Shown here piece by piece: positions 39,161 to 50,664 of a stretch of 53,006 nucleotides of DNA (the first letter of the stretch is position 1; each line of letters opens with the position of its first letter). The notes beneath the pieces are model-generated. The model did not search any database. It worked only from the letters and a program-made list of their open reading frames with translations, and was not told the origin of the DNA. The translations under genes were made by a program, and so were the position numbers. This DNA comes from Lentisphaerota bacterium. GTDB lineage: Bacteria > Verrucomicrobiota > Kiritimatiellia > RFP12 > JAAYNR01. The DNA lies in the NCBI GenBank assembly GCA_016873675.1, contig VGWG01000008.1, positions 1 through 53,006 on the forward strand, read 5' to 3'.

Positions 39161-42100
39161 GGTCTGTTTCCCTCTTTTTCTTCAGCGGGCAGCTTGTCAG
39201 AAAGCGGCACAGGCGGCACGGGAATCATGTAGACCGGCGAGCGGTTTCCGGCGCGGTCGCTGACGCGGACATCGAGCCACACGGCATCGATCGGCCGGCT
39301 GACGCGGGAGGGGCGGATGGCGAGCTGTGCCGCGCGGCCACCCGTCCAACTCAGACCCTCGATGCCCGACATATCATACGCGGCGAAGCGGACAATGTGC
39401 GTGTCGCCATAGGGCGCGAGGACCGCCGCGCTCCGGATCTGGAACGCGCGTGCTCGCTTCTCCGGGAACGCAAGAACAATCTCGCGGAGATCGGGAACCG
39501 CATCGATGCCAGCCTCCGCGCGCAGAATGTCATGAATGTTGATCATGACATTTTGCCACTCGCCAGCCTGCCACGTGCGCGTGCCGAAGACGAACGGATG
39601 AGGCGCTCCAGGCGCTGGAAGTTGCAGGATGTAAGCGCCGTGGGTTTTCGGCTTAGCCGCCTTTTCGGGCACGGCCCTCGGCACGAGGCGGATTTCGACC
39701 ACAGGCGGCGGATTGGTGTCCCCTGCCAGTGTGCGGATGCTGAACCCGAACCATCCCCGTTTGCCCGTCTCCAAACCGGGGTTGTATCCGTAGGCGCGAC
39801 GCAACTGGGTAGCTCCAATATCCAGCGTCTTGAATTCAAACACGACCGATCCATCTTCGACCGTCTGGGTCTGGCCTTCGCCGACTTGATTGAAGAACTG
39901 GGCCAGGTTAACGTTGCTCGGCTGCCAGGCCTCGATGTTTTCCGGCGGGACGAGAGGGAGGACGGTGGGCGGCGTCTTGTCGTTGCCCGTGTCCAGCGTG
40001 ATCGGGATCTCATAACGGGGCAGGGTGTTGCCCGCGACATCGCTCACGCCGTTGATCGAGATCGTGAGGGTATCGCCCGGCCTGGTGGTCTGAAGTTGGC
40101 GGCGCAGGAGCCAGGGCCAGTCAATCTCAAGCTGAACGCGCGAGGCGGAGAACGACACACGTCCGTTGTCCTGGGCGAGCGCAAGCTCCGAACCGTTGCT
40201 CGCGAGCTTCATGTTGCGCAGGAAAGGCATGGCGGATCCGCCCTCGATGGTGACGTTCAGACAGGTCTTGTTATATCGGTCGGTTGCGGCGACGGCATGG
40301 GTGATCACGGGCGGCGTGCGATCCAGCAAAAACGGGAGGTCGGCGACAGGCGAGACGTGTCCCGCCGCATCGCGGCCCCGAACCACCAGGTGGTGGATTC
40401 CCTCGGGCAGCGCGTCGGTGGCGGGGGTTGTCACTGCGGCGTTTGAGGCATCGAGCCAGCGGACGGCCTCCTGTCCGGAGGCATCGCGCAACGCCCACGG
40501 TTGCGGGCCTTGCGCGAAGGCGTACTGGACGGCGGCAAAATCACCGTCGGCATCGTCGTACACCGCGCGGAAGGCGAGGACTCGCCCGGGGCCGACGGCC
40601 GGCCCCAAGGCGAGGTCGTCGATCAGCAGCGACGTGTACAGTCCGGTCTGATCCCGGACTTGGCGCGACCCGACACGCAAATCGCCGGGGCGGAAGTCCA
40701 GTCCGGTTGTCAGGGGCGCCTCGTTGGATACGGCCAGCGGCGAACCGAGCCACGTCTGCCAGGTGTCTTGTGTTGCGGCCAGACCGCCGAGGGTAGCGGG
40801 CAGCCCCCCGTTTTCGGTCAAACGCATCTGGAGCCGTCCAGCCACGAGCGAGACGCGGGACATCGCTTCGGCGCGGTAAGCGAATTGGATCAGCGGTGTA
40901 AGAAACGGGTCATAGGCAGGGGCGAGGCAGGCATCGAGCCGCGTCTGCTGGCCGCGGTTGGCGATCTTGAGAACCGTGCCGTAGCCGGCGCCGCCGCGCA
41001 TCAGGCTCACGACTGCACTGCCGGCAAAGGGACCGACATCGAAGGGCCGGTCGTCAAAGGTGGTCAGCCGCCCCTCGGGGAGTTCCAGAGCGAGGAGCAC
41101 GGGAGGGGTGCCCGGCTCCGGCGGTGACGCGAGCGCTTGGCGGAAGGTGCGGCCGTCGGCAAGCTCGACACGCACGACCGGCTTGCGGTTCTTCAGCTTG
41201 CGCGGCAGGAAAATGCGGGTGACGGCATTCCCAAACGTGAAGGTCGCCGTCTGGTCGTCGATCCAGACCGCGCGGGGCGGCAGGAGGGGACTGTTCCACG
41301 GAGTGGATGATGCAAGCGTGGCGGTATCGGGATTATCGGGGTCGCGCTCCGCAATGAGATCAAAAGAGGCATCGGACGGAACCGCCCATTCGATGCGCAC
41401 CCCTTCCGGAAAAGCCTCCGGCGGCAGCGCCAGAATGTGGAGCTGGCCCGGGGGGAGATCGGCGATGGCGGCGTTCACCTGATCCATGGCTTCATTCGCG
41501 ACGTTTCCGCTCACGTCCGGCCGGCCGCGAAAAACGGGGCGGAAATTGCGAACGGCATACCAGGTTCCCGGGGCGTTGCCCAGCAACCCCTGTTGCACAT
41601 CGCTGGGCTGGAGATTGCCGAACCCGTCGAGGCGGACGCTGAGGCCGGAACTCAGGACCTCGCTGGGAAGCCACGCATAGACGGGTGTCCAGACGGGCGC
41701 ATCGGCCGAAGGTGACGGCGGGACCGCGCCGGCCCGCCCCGCGATCCGCCGCGAGCCCCGGGTCTCGTCCGATCCGGTGATGACGAACGACCAGGCTTGG
41801 GTGGTCACAAAACCGTTAAGCGCGCCCGTTCCTGAGCTGAATTCAAGGTTGAAGGCCGCGTCGGCCGAACGGGCCAGATCGAAGCGCCACCCCAGGAGCC
41901 GGCTCGCCGCGACGGGCGGCAGCGTATTGGAGACCAGGAAGGTTCCGCCGCCGTGGTGGGCTGTCACGCACATTTCGGACCCTTCCTCGCCCCGGCGGAA
42001 ACGGACCACGGGACGTGAGACCGGATCGTCGGCGATCCAGCAGGCGTCGGTGAGCGCATCGGGAGAAAGACCGCATACGGCGGTCCGCAGCAGCGGCAGC

Positions 42101-44919
42101 GAAGCGTCATCAGCCCCATGGGTCACGACATCACTCGCGGCGGAGCGCGGATCGATCTCGCGGCAGGCGAACGGCCGCGGCCGGATCGTCTCGGCCGCGA
42201 TGCGGACACGGGCGACCATCATCGAATTGCGAAAGGTCCAGATGCCGAACGAACCGCTGGCGAGGGGGTCGGGATCGGTGAACTCCAGGGCGGGAAGGTT
42301 GTCAAAGATCACCTGCAACCGGTCGGCGACGCGGCGGAGGCGCACGCCGTACCACGCGCCATGGACATCGCGTTGGTTTCCGCGATCACTCCTCAACAAC
42401 GGCTCGTAGCCGCCCAGCCGGAAATTGCCCTCGCGGATTCGAGGCACCAGATAGCTCGTGCTGTTGGTGACCATCACGCCGTTGCGGAAGAGACGCGTGT
42501 TGTTTTGCGAATGATCGGGGTCCCACCCCGTGAGCGTCACGGTGTAGCCATCGCTGGTGGCGCCCCGCTTGGAGAGGACGGTCATGTTGATGTCGCCGCA
42601 CCGGTCATACCAGGTGTGCCGCATGCCGGCATAGATCTCGGCGCAGAAGTCGCCCGAAAAATCGTATTTTGCCCACAATGCGGCGAGCGAATCGCCATTC
42701 TCGCCGTTCATGTGGGACCAGGTGGGCTCGCACTGGAAGCGGTTGACCACCTCCCAGACGCCTCCATTGATCGTCCAGTTCTGGAGCGATTCGTTAAAGA
42801 GGGTGTCGAAGACGTTTTCACGGCGGACCAGCGATTGATGGAGCGCGGCCTCGTCAAAGCCCTCGACGCGGACGCGGCGCCCGGCGGCGGGCTGCGGGAG
42901 ATGGGCGGTCGCCAGCAGGCGGGAGTCGTCGCCGAGCCAGAACACATGGTCTTCAAGCCCCACGGTGTAGAGACGGTTTGAGCCGTTGACATCGGCCTCA
43001 TGAATCGGGACATTCGTGACCGCGACACGGAACTGGGGTTCGTCGCCCAACGCGGGGATGATGCCCAGAATCTGACCCTCGCGAATTTCGAGCCGGCAGA
43101 CGGCATTGGATCCCGCCTCGTCGGTGGCCAGATGGATCGCGGATGGCTCGGCGGTGACGGGCATGCGGAGGCGGATGCGGCGAATCATGTCGCCGCGCAA
43201 CCACGTGGCCTGTTCACGGGAGGTATGCCATTGCCCCTCGGGGGAGGCCCAATGCCGCATGAAGGGGTCCTTGACATACTGCATGTTTTTCTCAAACCGG
43301 TCCGCAAAGGCAGTCGATCGGGTCGTGTATTCCGGGAGGGTGGTCGAAACCCCGCGACCACCCGACACGGTGATCGCGCCCAGGCCTCCGAGCGGCAGGT
43401 CGGTGCGGTGGAAGAGGACCTGCCGATCGTCGGCAAAGGCTCGCAATTCGCCCGGCTGCAGGGCATCGAGCGTGAGCCGGATGTCGCGCCCGGGATTCAG
43501 GGGCCGCGTCATGCGATCCACGACGACGGCGCGGGTCCCCTCTTGACGCAGCAGGGTGAACACCCGGTTGGTGGCCGTCAACAGACAGGTGAAGTGCCAG
43601 GCGGGTGCAGCGGGCGTCCCGTTGCCGACCATCAGGCCCAGAATGACAGGCGCCTCGCTCCTCTCACACAAGAAGCGGGCGGAGAGGCGGTGCGGGGCAT
43701 CGGTATCGGATCCAAAGCGCCACATCCTGTCGCCCTGGCCCCTAAAGGCTAGGCTTGCAGCGCGCGGCAGGCGGACTTCGGTGTCCGTCCCGCGCCAGGC
43801 GACATCGCCGACGATCTGTCGGGTGACGGCCGCGAAGGCCTCGGCGCCGTCAAAGGGATACTCCTCGTGCGAGGCGGCTGAAAAATCATCAAACCGCGTG
43901 CCCTCCTCCGTACACGCAATGAGGCCGTAGCGTCCCCCCGGCGGCAGATCGGGACACGGGCGGTTCACGAGCTCGATCCCGTCGACGACGATCTGCAGAC
44001 GGTCGTCAAAGATCACCGCCTCGAGCTGAAGCCACTGACCCGGCGTAAGGTCCGTCTGGAACGCATGGAGCACCCTCCGCGTCAACCCGCGGGAGATCGA
44101 TCCGCGCCACAATTCAATCACCAGATGCTCGCTCACGGGATCGGTGCGCGCGGTGAGCCCGTGGCAATCGCCCGCCTCGGTCGCGAGAAAGACGATGCCA
44201 TTGACCCCGGAATTGTGTTGCACGGCGGCCCGCACCGAATACGAATCGCGGAACGTCTCGCCGGCGAGGATCACGGCGGAGGTGCCGGTGCCGAGGAGGC
44301 TATAGAAGTTCGGGCTGCGGACGGGCGTAGGCATGCGGCCGCCGCGAAGTTTGCCGATCTGCGAAGCGAGCCTGTTGGTCACGGCGTGCAGCGACCACGA
44401 TCCCTGGATCGGATCCCACATCCCCGAAAGCTTCTCCCCCTCCGGAACCATGAAGGCGTCGTCAAAGCGGAACGAGCCCAGCCGCTGGGTGTAGCTGTCG
44501 CGCTCCTCCTCGCCGGGCAACACCGAGGCCTCGACGGCGAGGGACACGCTGTTGGTTCCGAGTTCCCTGAAACGGGCGACCGGCGCATCCGCGACATAGA
44601 GCGTCCAGGCGCGCGGCTGACGCTTGAAGACCAGCCAAACCCGGTTTGTGGTGATCGGAGGCGGTGATTGGAGAAACACGCCATCGGCCGGTCCGTCCGA
44701 GCGGGTTGCGCCGGGCGTGATCCGTATGACGTTGGTCACTCCGTCATGCGCCAGCTGCACCGCCAGACCCGCGGCCGTCCAGCGGCACAAAACGGCACCC
44801 AGCTCCTTGCGACCGGCCAGCGTGAATTGGGGCTCAAATGCGACGGCATGCGCCGATGCACCGCACAGAAAGGCGGCAAGCGCGAAGAGACACCGCGTGC
44901 TTGAAAAAAAGGGCCGCAT
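39157..44919 (-). CDS. very large secreted protein with LamG-like domains
   Basis: 1920 residues from the ATG at 44919, where a clear signal peptide begins (MRPFFSSTRCLFALAAFLCG, ending in AHA). The open frame runs 85 codons further upstream, but that part would precede the signal. Several concanavalin/LamG or DUF1080-like beta-sandwich segments are visible, about residues 120-340 (SYSVRAAVQHNSGVNGI, QIVVDGIELVN), 440-580 and 700-930 (NWTINGGVWEVVNRF, GSFGIWTFRNS). Ig-like or cadherin-like strands come near residue 1450 (YDDADGDFAAVQYAFAQG, VRGRDAAGHVSPV). No catalytic motif or C-terminal anchor was found. Likely glycan binding or cell-surface adhesion; function not known. Confidence 0.75.
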   Translation of the reverse strand: MRPFFSSTRCLFALAAFLCGASAHAVAFEPQFTLAGRKELGAVLCRWTAAGLAVQLAHDGVTNVIRITPGATRSDGPADGVFLQSPPPITTNRVWLVFKRQPRAWTLYVADAPVARFRELGTNSVSLAVEASVLPGEEERDSYTQRLGSFRFDDAFMVPEGEKLSGMWDPIQGSWSLHAVTNRLASQIGKLRGGRMPTPVRSPNFYSLLGTGTSAVILAGETFRDSYSVRAAVQHNSGVNGIVFLATEAGDCHGLTARTDPVSEHLVIELWRGSISRGLTRRVLHAFQTDLTPGQWLQLEAVIFDDRLQIVVDGIELVNRPCPDLPPGGRYGLIACTEEGTRFDDFSAASHEEYPFDGAEAFAAVTRQIVGDVAWRGTDTEVRLPRAASLAFRGQGDRMWRFGSDTDAPHRLSARFLCERSEAPVILGLMVGNGTPAAPAWHFTCLLTATNRVFTLLRQEGTRAVVVDRMTRPLNPGRDIRLTLDALQPGELRAFADDRQVLFHRTDLPLGGLGAITVSGGRGVSTTLPEYTTRSTAFADRFEKNMQYVKDPFMRHWASPEGQWHTSREQATWLRGDMIRRIRLRMPVTAEPSAIHLATDEAGSNAVCRLEIREGQILGIIPALGDEPQFRVAVTNVPIHEADVNGSNRLYTVGLEDHVFWLGDDSRLLATAHLPQPAAGRRVRVEGFDEAALHQSLVRRENVFDTLFNESLQNWTINGGVWEVVNRFQCEPTWSHMNGENGDSLAALWAKYDFSGDFCAEIYAGMRHTWYDRCGDINMTVLSKRGATSDGYTVTLTGWDPDHSQNNTRLFRNGVMVTNSTSYLVPRIREGNFRLGGYEPLLRSDRGNQRDVHGAWYGVRLRRVADRLQVIFDNLPALEFTDPDPLASGSFGIWTFRNSMMVARVRIAAETIRPRPFACREIDPRSAASDVVTHGADDASLPLLRTAVCGLSPDALTDACWIADDPVSRPVVRFRRGEEGSEMCVTAHHGGGTFLVSNTLPPVAASRLLGWRFDLARSADAAFNLEFSSGTGALNGFVTTQAWSFVITGSDETRGSRRIAGRAGAVPPSPSADAPVWTPVYAWLPSEVLSSGLSVRLDGFGNLQPSDVQQGLLGNAPGTWYAVRNFRPVFRGRPDVSGNVANEAMDQVNAAIADLPPGQLHILALPPEAFPEGVRIEWAVPSDASFDLIAERDPDNPDTATLASSTPWNSPLLPPRAVWIDDQTATFTFGNAVTRIFLPRKLKNRKPVVRVELADGRTFRQALASPPEPGTPPVLLALELPEGRLTTFDDRPFDVGPFAGSAVVSLMRGGAGYGTVLKIANRGQQTRLDACLAPAYDPFLTPLIQFAYRAEAMSRVSLVAGRLQMRLTENGGLPATLGGLAATQDTWQTWLGSPLAVSNEAPLTTGLDFRPGDLRVGSRQVRDQTGLYTSLLIDDLALGPAVGPGRVLAFRAVYDDADGDFAAVQYAFAQGPQPWALRDASGQEAVRWLDASNAAVTTPATDALPEGIHHLVVRGRDAAGHVSPVADLPFLLDRTPPVITHAVAATDRYNKTCLNVTIEGGSAMPFLRNMKLASNGSELALAQDNGRVSFSASRVQLEIDWPWLLRRQLQTTRPGDTLTISINGVSDVAGNTLPRYEIPITLDTGNDKTPPTVLPLVPPENIEAWQPSNVNLAQFFNQVGEGQTQTVEDGSVVFEFKTLDIGATQLRRAYGYNPGLETGKRGWFGFSIRTLAGDTNPPPVVEIRLVPRAVPEKAAKPKTHGAYILQLPAPGAPHPFVFGTRTWQAGEWQNVMINIHDILRAEAGIDAVPDLREIVLAFPEKRARAFQIRSAAVLAPYGDTHIVRFAAYDMSGIEGLSWTGGRAAQLAIRPSRVSRPIDAVWLDVRVSDRAGNRSPVYMIPVPPVPLSDKLPAEEKEGNRP

Positions 44920-45046
44920 GAAAAGCCTTCTTCTAAAAGTTGTACCCGCACTAAGGCTAGCAGAAATCATGCCACCGGTGAAATGGCCGTGCAAAGGCCC
45001 CGGCTGTGGTGCGCCGATGGTGTTGCATGCCGGGGCGCATTCAGGT

Positions 45047-46696
45047 TCACTCCGTCTCGTCACAATCGAGCCGCACAGGCTTCGGTTTGATCGCAGGGGT
45101 TGTGGGGGGCTCGGACCATGCGATGGCGCCATCCGCGCCGACAAAGCCTGCGGCGACCGCCAGATTGGCGCCATAAAAGTCCGCTTCGGGGGTATAGACC
45201 ATCACATCGGGGATCCGGTCATAGCGATGGTTGTCGGGGAGGGCCGCGCCCCACGGAATGCCGCACTGTACCACCGCCGTGCGGTTGGTGTTGAACGGGC
45301 TTGCGGCGGTAAACCAGAGACCCTGGCCCGCGCGGGGAAAGACGCGCCCGCCGATGCGGAAGGTTTCGGCTGTGCAGGAAACACCGTTCCGCTCGAAGAT
45401 GCGGCGGATCAACGGACTCGACTCGGGCTCGCCCAAGACAAAGAGATTCAGCGCGTCTGCCTCCCGGGCGATCAGGAGCGGTTCCAAGACGGCGCGGGGT
45501 TTGCCATGGGCGAAACGCAGCCATTCATCGGCGCATGCATCCAGGCGGCGCTGCGCCTCAACATCGCTCAGGCTATCGGTTCCGCCGACCAGGACAAAGG
45601 GTTGCTGCAATGCGTTCTGCAAACGGCTGCCCGTTTCGCCCGTGCGCACGCCAGACACCGAGCCGCAGGCGTTGGTGACCGTGAGGTTGCCCTCCAGCCA
45701 GGCGGTGCCGACGGCGTTTGTCAGCATCTCCAGCGGCGCGCCATGGTCACCCACTGGATCGGCAATAAAGCGGGCATTGGGGTTGTGCGGCGCGACCGTG
45801 TCAAAGATCGCCCGGCCCTGGACCCAGCTGACCAAGCTGTCATTCTGGCCATGAACCGCGAGAATGGGCGTTGTTTTCAACCGATGCACCCATGCGGAGG
45901 CGAACTGGGCATCGACCAGCCGGCGCTGCCAGGGCGGCAGATCGTCGGGCTGCAGGTTGTGCCAGACGTAGAAATCACCGCGACCGGCGAGCACCATCAC
46001 CGCATTGAACCGTTCGGGATGGCGGGCGGCGATGCACCACGCGCCCAATCCGCCCATCGAATAGCCGACCAGGACGACGCGACGGGGATCGGTGCCATAA
46101 CGCGCCTGCATCTCGTCCATCACCCGGAGCACATCCTGCTCGCCGATCCCCTGAAAATCGGTGTTTCCCCGCCCGAAGGGGGCCACGATGCAGGCGCCGG
46201 TCCGATCCGCGACAGGGGTCAGGTCTTCGGGGAAAAAGGGAAGGTTGAAACGGTCATAATCCGGGGAATAGCCGTGCAGATAGACCAGCAGCGGCGCGGC
46301 CTTCCCCGACGTCCAGCCCGGGGGCAGGTAGCGAACGAACGGCTGGGCCGAATCGTCAACCGGACTGACATAGGCATCGATCCGGACACCCGGGAGCGGC
46401 GCGGGAGCGGCGTTCCCGGCCAGATTGCGGAGCGCGTCGCTGATGGCGGCATTTTCCCGGGCGCTCGCGTCCGACAAGTCGCGGTAGAGGTAGGGGTAGG
46501 CGTTGCGGTCGATGCGCTCCAGCAGCTCGATCCGGGCAACATGGAGGCGGACTCGCGCCACCTCCCATGCGCGCCAGTCTGAATCGGCTCGGAGCGGCAA
46601 GGCCCCCAGCAACAGCACGCCCAGGCGCGCCGCCGCGAGGGCGGCGCGGAAACGGTTCTCGCCTGAGCGGGCCGCAGTCCTGAGGCTGCCGGTCAT
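45047..46696 (-). CDS. secreted alpha/beta-hydrolase (esterase/peptidase-like)
   Basis: 549 residues. Signal peptide (AALAAARLGVLLLGALPLRA, near residues 17-37). The hydrolase domain has the nucleophile elbow GYSMGGLGAW (Ser about 211), a likely acid in HGQNDSLVSW and His in PVGDHGAPLE; the oxyanion region is LLVYLHGYSPDYDRF. It resembles PHB-depolymerase or S9-type feruloyl-esterase-like enzymes acting on plant or polymer esters. A further C-terminal beta-rich domain (about 330-549) has no match I recognise. The ATG at 46696 overlaps the superoxide reductase stop (ATGA). A 127-bp gap leads to the giant gene. Confidence 0.8.
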   Translation of the reverse strand: MTGSLRTAARSGENRFRAALAAARLGVLLLGALPLRADSDWRAWEVARVRLHVARIELLERIDRNAYPYLYRDLSDASARENAAISDALRNLAGNAAPAPLPGVRIDAYVSPVDDSAQPFVRYLPPGWTSGKAAPLLVYLHGYSPDYDRFNLPFFPEDLTPVADRTGACIVAPFGRGNTDFQGIGEQDVLRVMDEMQARYGTDPRRVVLVGYSMGGLGAWCIAARHPERFNAVMVLAGRGDFYVWHNLQPDDLPPWQRRLVDAQFASAWVHRLKTTPILAVHGQNDSLVSWVQGRAIFDTVAPHNPNARFIADPVGDHGAPLEMLTNAVGTAWLEGNLTVTNACGSVSGVRTGETGSRLQNALQQPFVLVGGTDSLSDVEAQRRLDACADEWLRFAHGKPRAVLEPLLIAREADALNLFVLGEPESSPLIRRIFERNGVSCTAETFRIGGRVFPRAGQGLWFTAASPFNTNRTAVVQCGIPWGAALPDNHRYDRIPDVMVYTPEADFYGANLAVAAGFVGADGAIAWSEPPTTPAIKPKPVRLDCDETE

Positions 46697-47088
46697 TGGA
46701 CGACGATGGCCTTGTCCGACTCCCACAGCCCGTGGATATTGCAGTAGGCGGTGGTGCAGAGCGTGCCGGACACGGTGATCTTGACCCGCGCGACGACGCT
46801 GCCGTCGGTATGGATCGGTCCCAGATTGGGGCCGGCAGCCGACTGCCCATGCGCGCTGAATTCAAACCGCCCGATCTCATACGACACCTTGGCGCCGTCG
46901 GGGATGAAATGGAGCGCGATCCACGCGATATGATGCTCCGTCGTGTTGGGGTGCGCGATTTCCTTACCCACCACCACGGAGACATTGAACAGTTCGCCCG
47001 CTTTCACCGTTGCGGGGGCGTCAATCACCGGAACGTGCTTCTCGCTCTTCCAATCGGCCGTCTTGACCAGTTCGCCCAGCTTGTTCAT
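46693..47088 (-). CDS. class II superoxide reductase (neelaredoxin)
   Basis: 131 residues. Reduces superoxide to hydrogen peroxide without making oxygen, typical of anaerobes. The catalytic iron ligands are visible: His18 (with Glu16-Lys17 in the EKH motif), His46, His52, Cys116 and His119 (AYCNIHGLW). The N-terminal rubredoxin-like Fe(Cys)4 domain of class I enzymes is missing, so this is the one-iron form. ATG at 47088 has GGGAG 8 bp upstream. First gene of the minus-strand run that continues with the esterase and giant protein. Confidence 0.93.
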   Translation of the reverse strand: MNKLGELVKTADWKSEKHVPVIDAPATVKAGELFNVSVVVGKEIAHPNTTEHHIAWIALHFIPDGAKVSYEIGRFEFSAHGQSAAGPNLGPIHTDGSVVARVKITVSGTLCTTAYCNIHGLWESDKAIVVQ

Positions 47089-47163
47089 GTGGATTTCTCC
47101 CTTTTTTCCGGTTGCCCCGCGCCACAAAACCAACTCGCAACGCTGACGACAACCGACGCGTGA

Positions 47164-47192
47164 AGTATAACACGACGGAATCGCGCGTGAAA
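47164..47192 (-). promoter_or_regulatory. promoter of the superoxide reductase operon
   Basis: On the minus strand TTTCAC (47187-47192), a 17-bp spacer and TATACT (47164-47169), 76 bp before the ATG at 47088. The adjacent AT-rich stretch 47205-47240 probably holds the divergent speA promoter, but no pair with normal spacing was found. Confidence 0.5.
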
Positions 47193-47284
47193 GGGTGAAA
47201 GTCCGTTATATTTTGTGATTGTTTTTTTGCCCATATGATGGCATGTTTCTCACCCGCGAATCCCAGAGGAGACTTAACCATACT

Positions 47285-49211
<1,927 letters not shown>

Positions 49212-49320
49212 GGCGGGGACTGCGTTTTTAAACCTGCTGGTGAAGGCGAAGGGAAGCGTTCTGGCGAGTCACGCACAGGTTGTGATGCGCAACCATCACC
49301 TGCACGATTAAGGGTGCACC

Positions 49321-50661
49321 ATGTTTGACCTCTCTTCCCCGCTCTACCGCGCCGCCGCCGCCGTCGCCGCGCGCCTCCGCGAGGCGGGCTGGCAGACCGT
49401 GTTCGCAGGCGGCTGCGTGCGCGACGCGCTGCTCGGCCGGCCGATCAAGGATATCGACATCGCCACGCGCGCGCCGCCCGAGGCGGTCGAGTCACTCTTC
49501 CCCAAAACGGTGGCCGTGGGCAAATCGTTCGGCGTGATCGTCGTGATCACCGACGAAGCCCCCTTCGAGGTCGCCACCTTCCGCGCCGACGGCGCCTATG
49601 CCGACGGCCGCCGCCCCGACGCGGTCCGCTTCACCTCCGCCGCCGAAGACGCCTCGCGCCGCGATTTCACGATCAACGGCCTCTTCTACGATCCCGCCGA
49701 CGGGACGGTCTCGGACTTCGTCAACGGCCGCGCCGACCTTGCCGCGCGCGTGATCCGCGCCATCGGCGATCCGGCCGCGCGCTTCCGCGAGGACCACCTC
49801 CGGCTGCTGCGCGCCGTCCGCTTCGCCGCCGTCCTCGACTTTGCCATCGAACCGGCCACCGCCGCCGCCATCCGCGCCTGCGCCCCGCTGCTCGCGTCGG
49901 TCAGCGGCGAACGGACGGGGACCGAACTCACCCGCATCCTGTGCGAGGCCCCCCGGCCGTCACGGGCGCTCGATCTGCTGCGAGAGACCGGACTCCTCGA
50001 CGTCGTGCTCCCCGAGGTCGCCGCCACGCACGGCTGCCCGCAACCGCCGCAATTCCATCCCGAGGGAGACGTCTGGACGCACACCTGCCTGATGATCGAC
50101 GCCCTCCCCGCGCCGCGGGATGCCGATCTGGCCTGGGCGGTTCTGCTCCACGATGTGGGCAAGCCGCCCACCCGCGAGAGCCGCCCCGATCCGGCGACGG
50201 ACGGCGCCCTGCGCCACCGCTTCCCCTGCCACGCGCCGCACGGCGCCGGCGTGGCCGCCGAGATCCTCGCGCGGCTGCGCCAGCCGGCCTCGCGCGTCGC
50301 GGCCGTCTCCGGCGCGGTCCGCCGCCACATGGCCTTCGTGGATTTCGACGCCATGCGCCCCGCCACCCGGCGGCGCCTGATCGGTTCGCCCGGCTTTGAC
50401 CTGCTGCTCGAACTGCACCGCCTCGATCTGACCTGCAGCACCGGCGATCTGACGACCTATGAGCACGCCCGCGCCTGCCGCGACGCCTTCGTCAACGAAC
50501 CGGTCCTCCCCGAGCCGTGGATTCGCGGTCGCGACTTGATCGCCCGCGGCCACCGCCCCGGGCCGGAACTCGGCAGGCTGCTCGAACGCCTCTACGACGC
50601 CCAACTCGAGGGCGCCTATCCCGACCGCGAATCACTTCTGGCATCGGCGCCCGCCCCCTGA
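49321..50661 (+). CDS. CCA tRNA nucleotidyltransferase / poly(A) polymerase family
   Basis: 446 residues. Adds or repairs the 3' CCA of tRNAs, or adds poly(A). Class II nucleotidyltransferase features: AGGCVRDALLGRPIKDIDIA (with the DxD metal site), RRDFTINGLFYDP, GDPAARFREDHLRLLRAVRF, ERTGTELTRIL. An HD phosphohydrolase domain follows (VLLHDVGKPPT, H-HD residues about 275-350). Which of the two activities applies cannot be settled; the tRNA genes here already encode CCA, so repair is likely. Isolated gene 110 bp after speA, convergent with the TPR gene. Confidence 0.88.
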   Translation: MFDLSSPLYRAAAAVAARLREAGWQTVFAGGCVRDALLGRPIKDIDIATRAPPEAVESLFPKTVAVGKSFGVIVVITDEAPFEVATFRADGAYADGRRPDAVRFTSAAEDASRRDFTINGLFYDPADGTVSDFVNGRADLAARVIRAIGDPAARFREDHLRLLRAVRFAAVLDFAIEPATAAAIRACAPLLASVSGERTGTELTRILCEAPRPSRALDLLRETGLLDVVLPEVAATHGCPQPPQFHPEGDVWTHTCLMIDALPAPRDADLAWAVLLHDVGKPPTRESRPDPATDGALRHRFPCHAPHGAGVAAEILARLRQPASRVAAVSGAVRRHMAFVDFDAMRPATRRRLIGSPGFDLLLELHRLDLTCSTGDLTTYEHARACRDAFVNEPVLPEPWIRGRDLIARGHRPGPELGRLLERLYDAQLEGAYPDRESLLASAPAP

Positions 50662-50664
50662 GGG

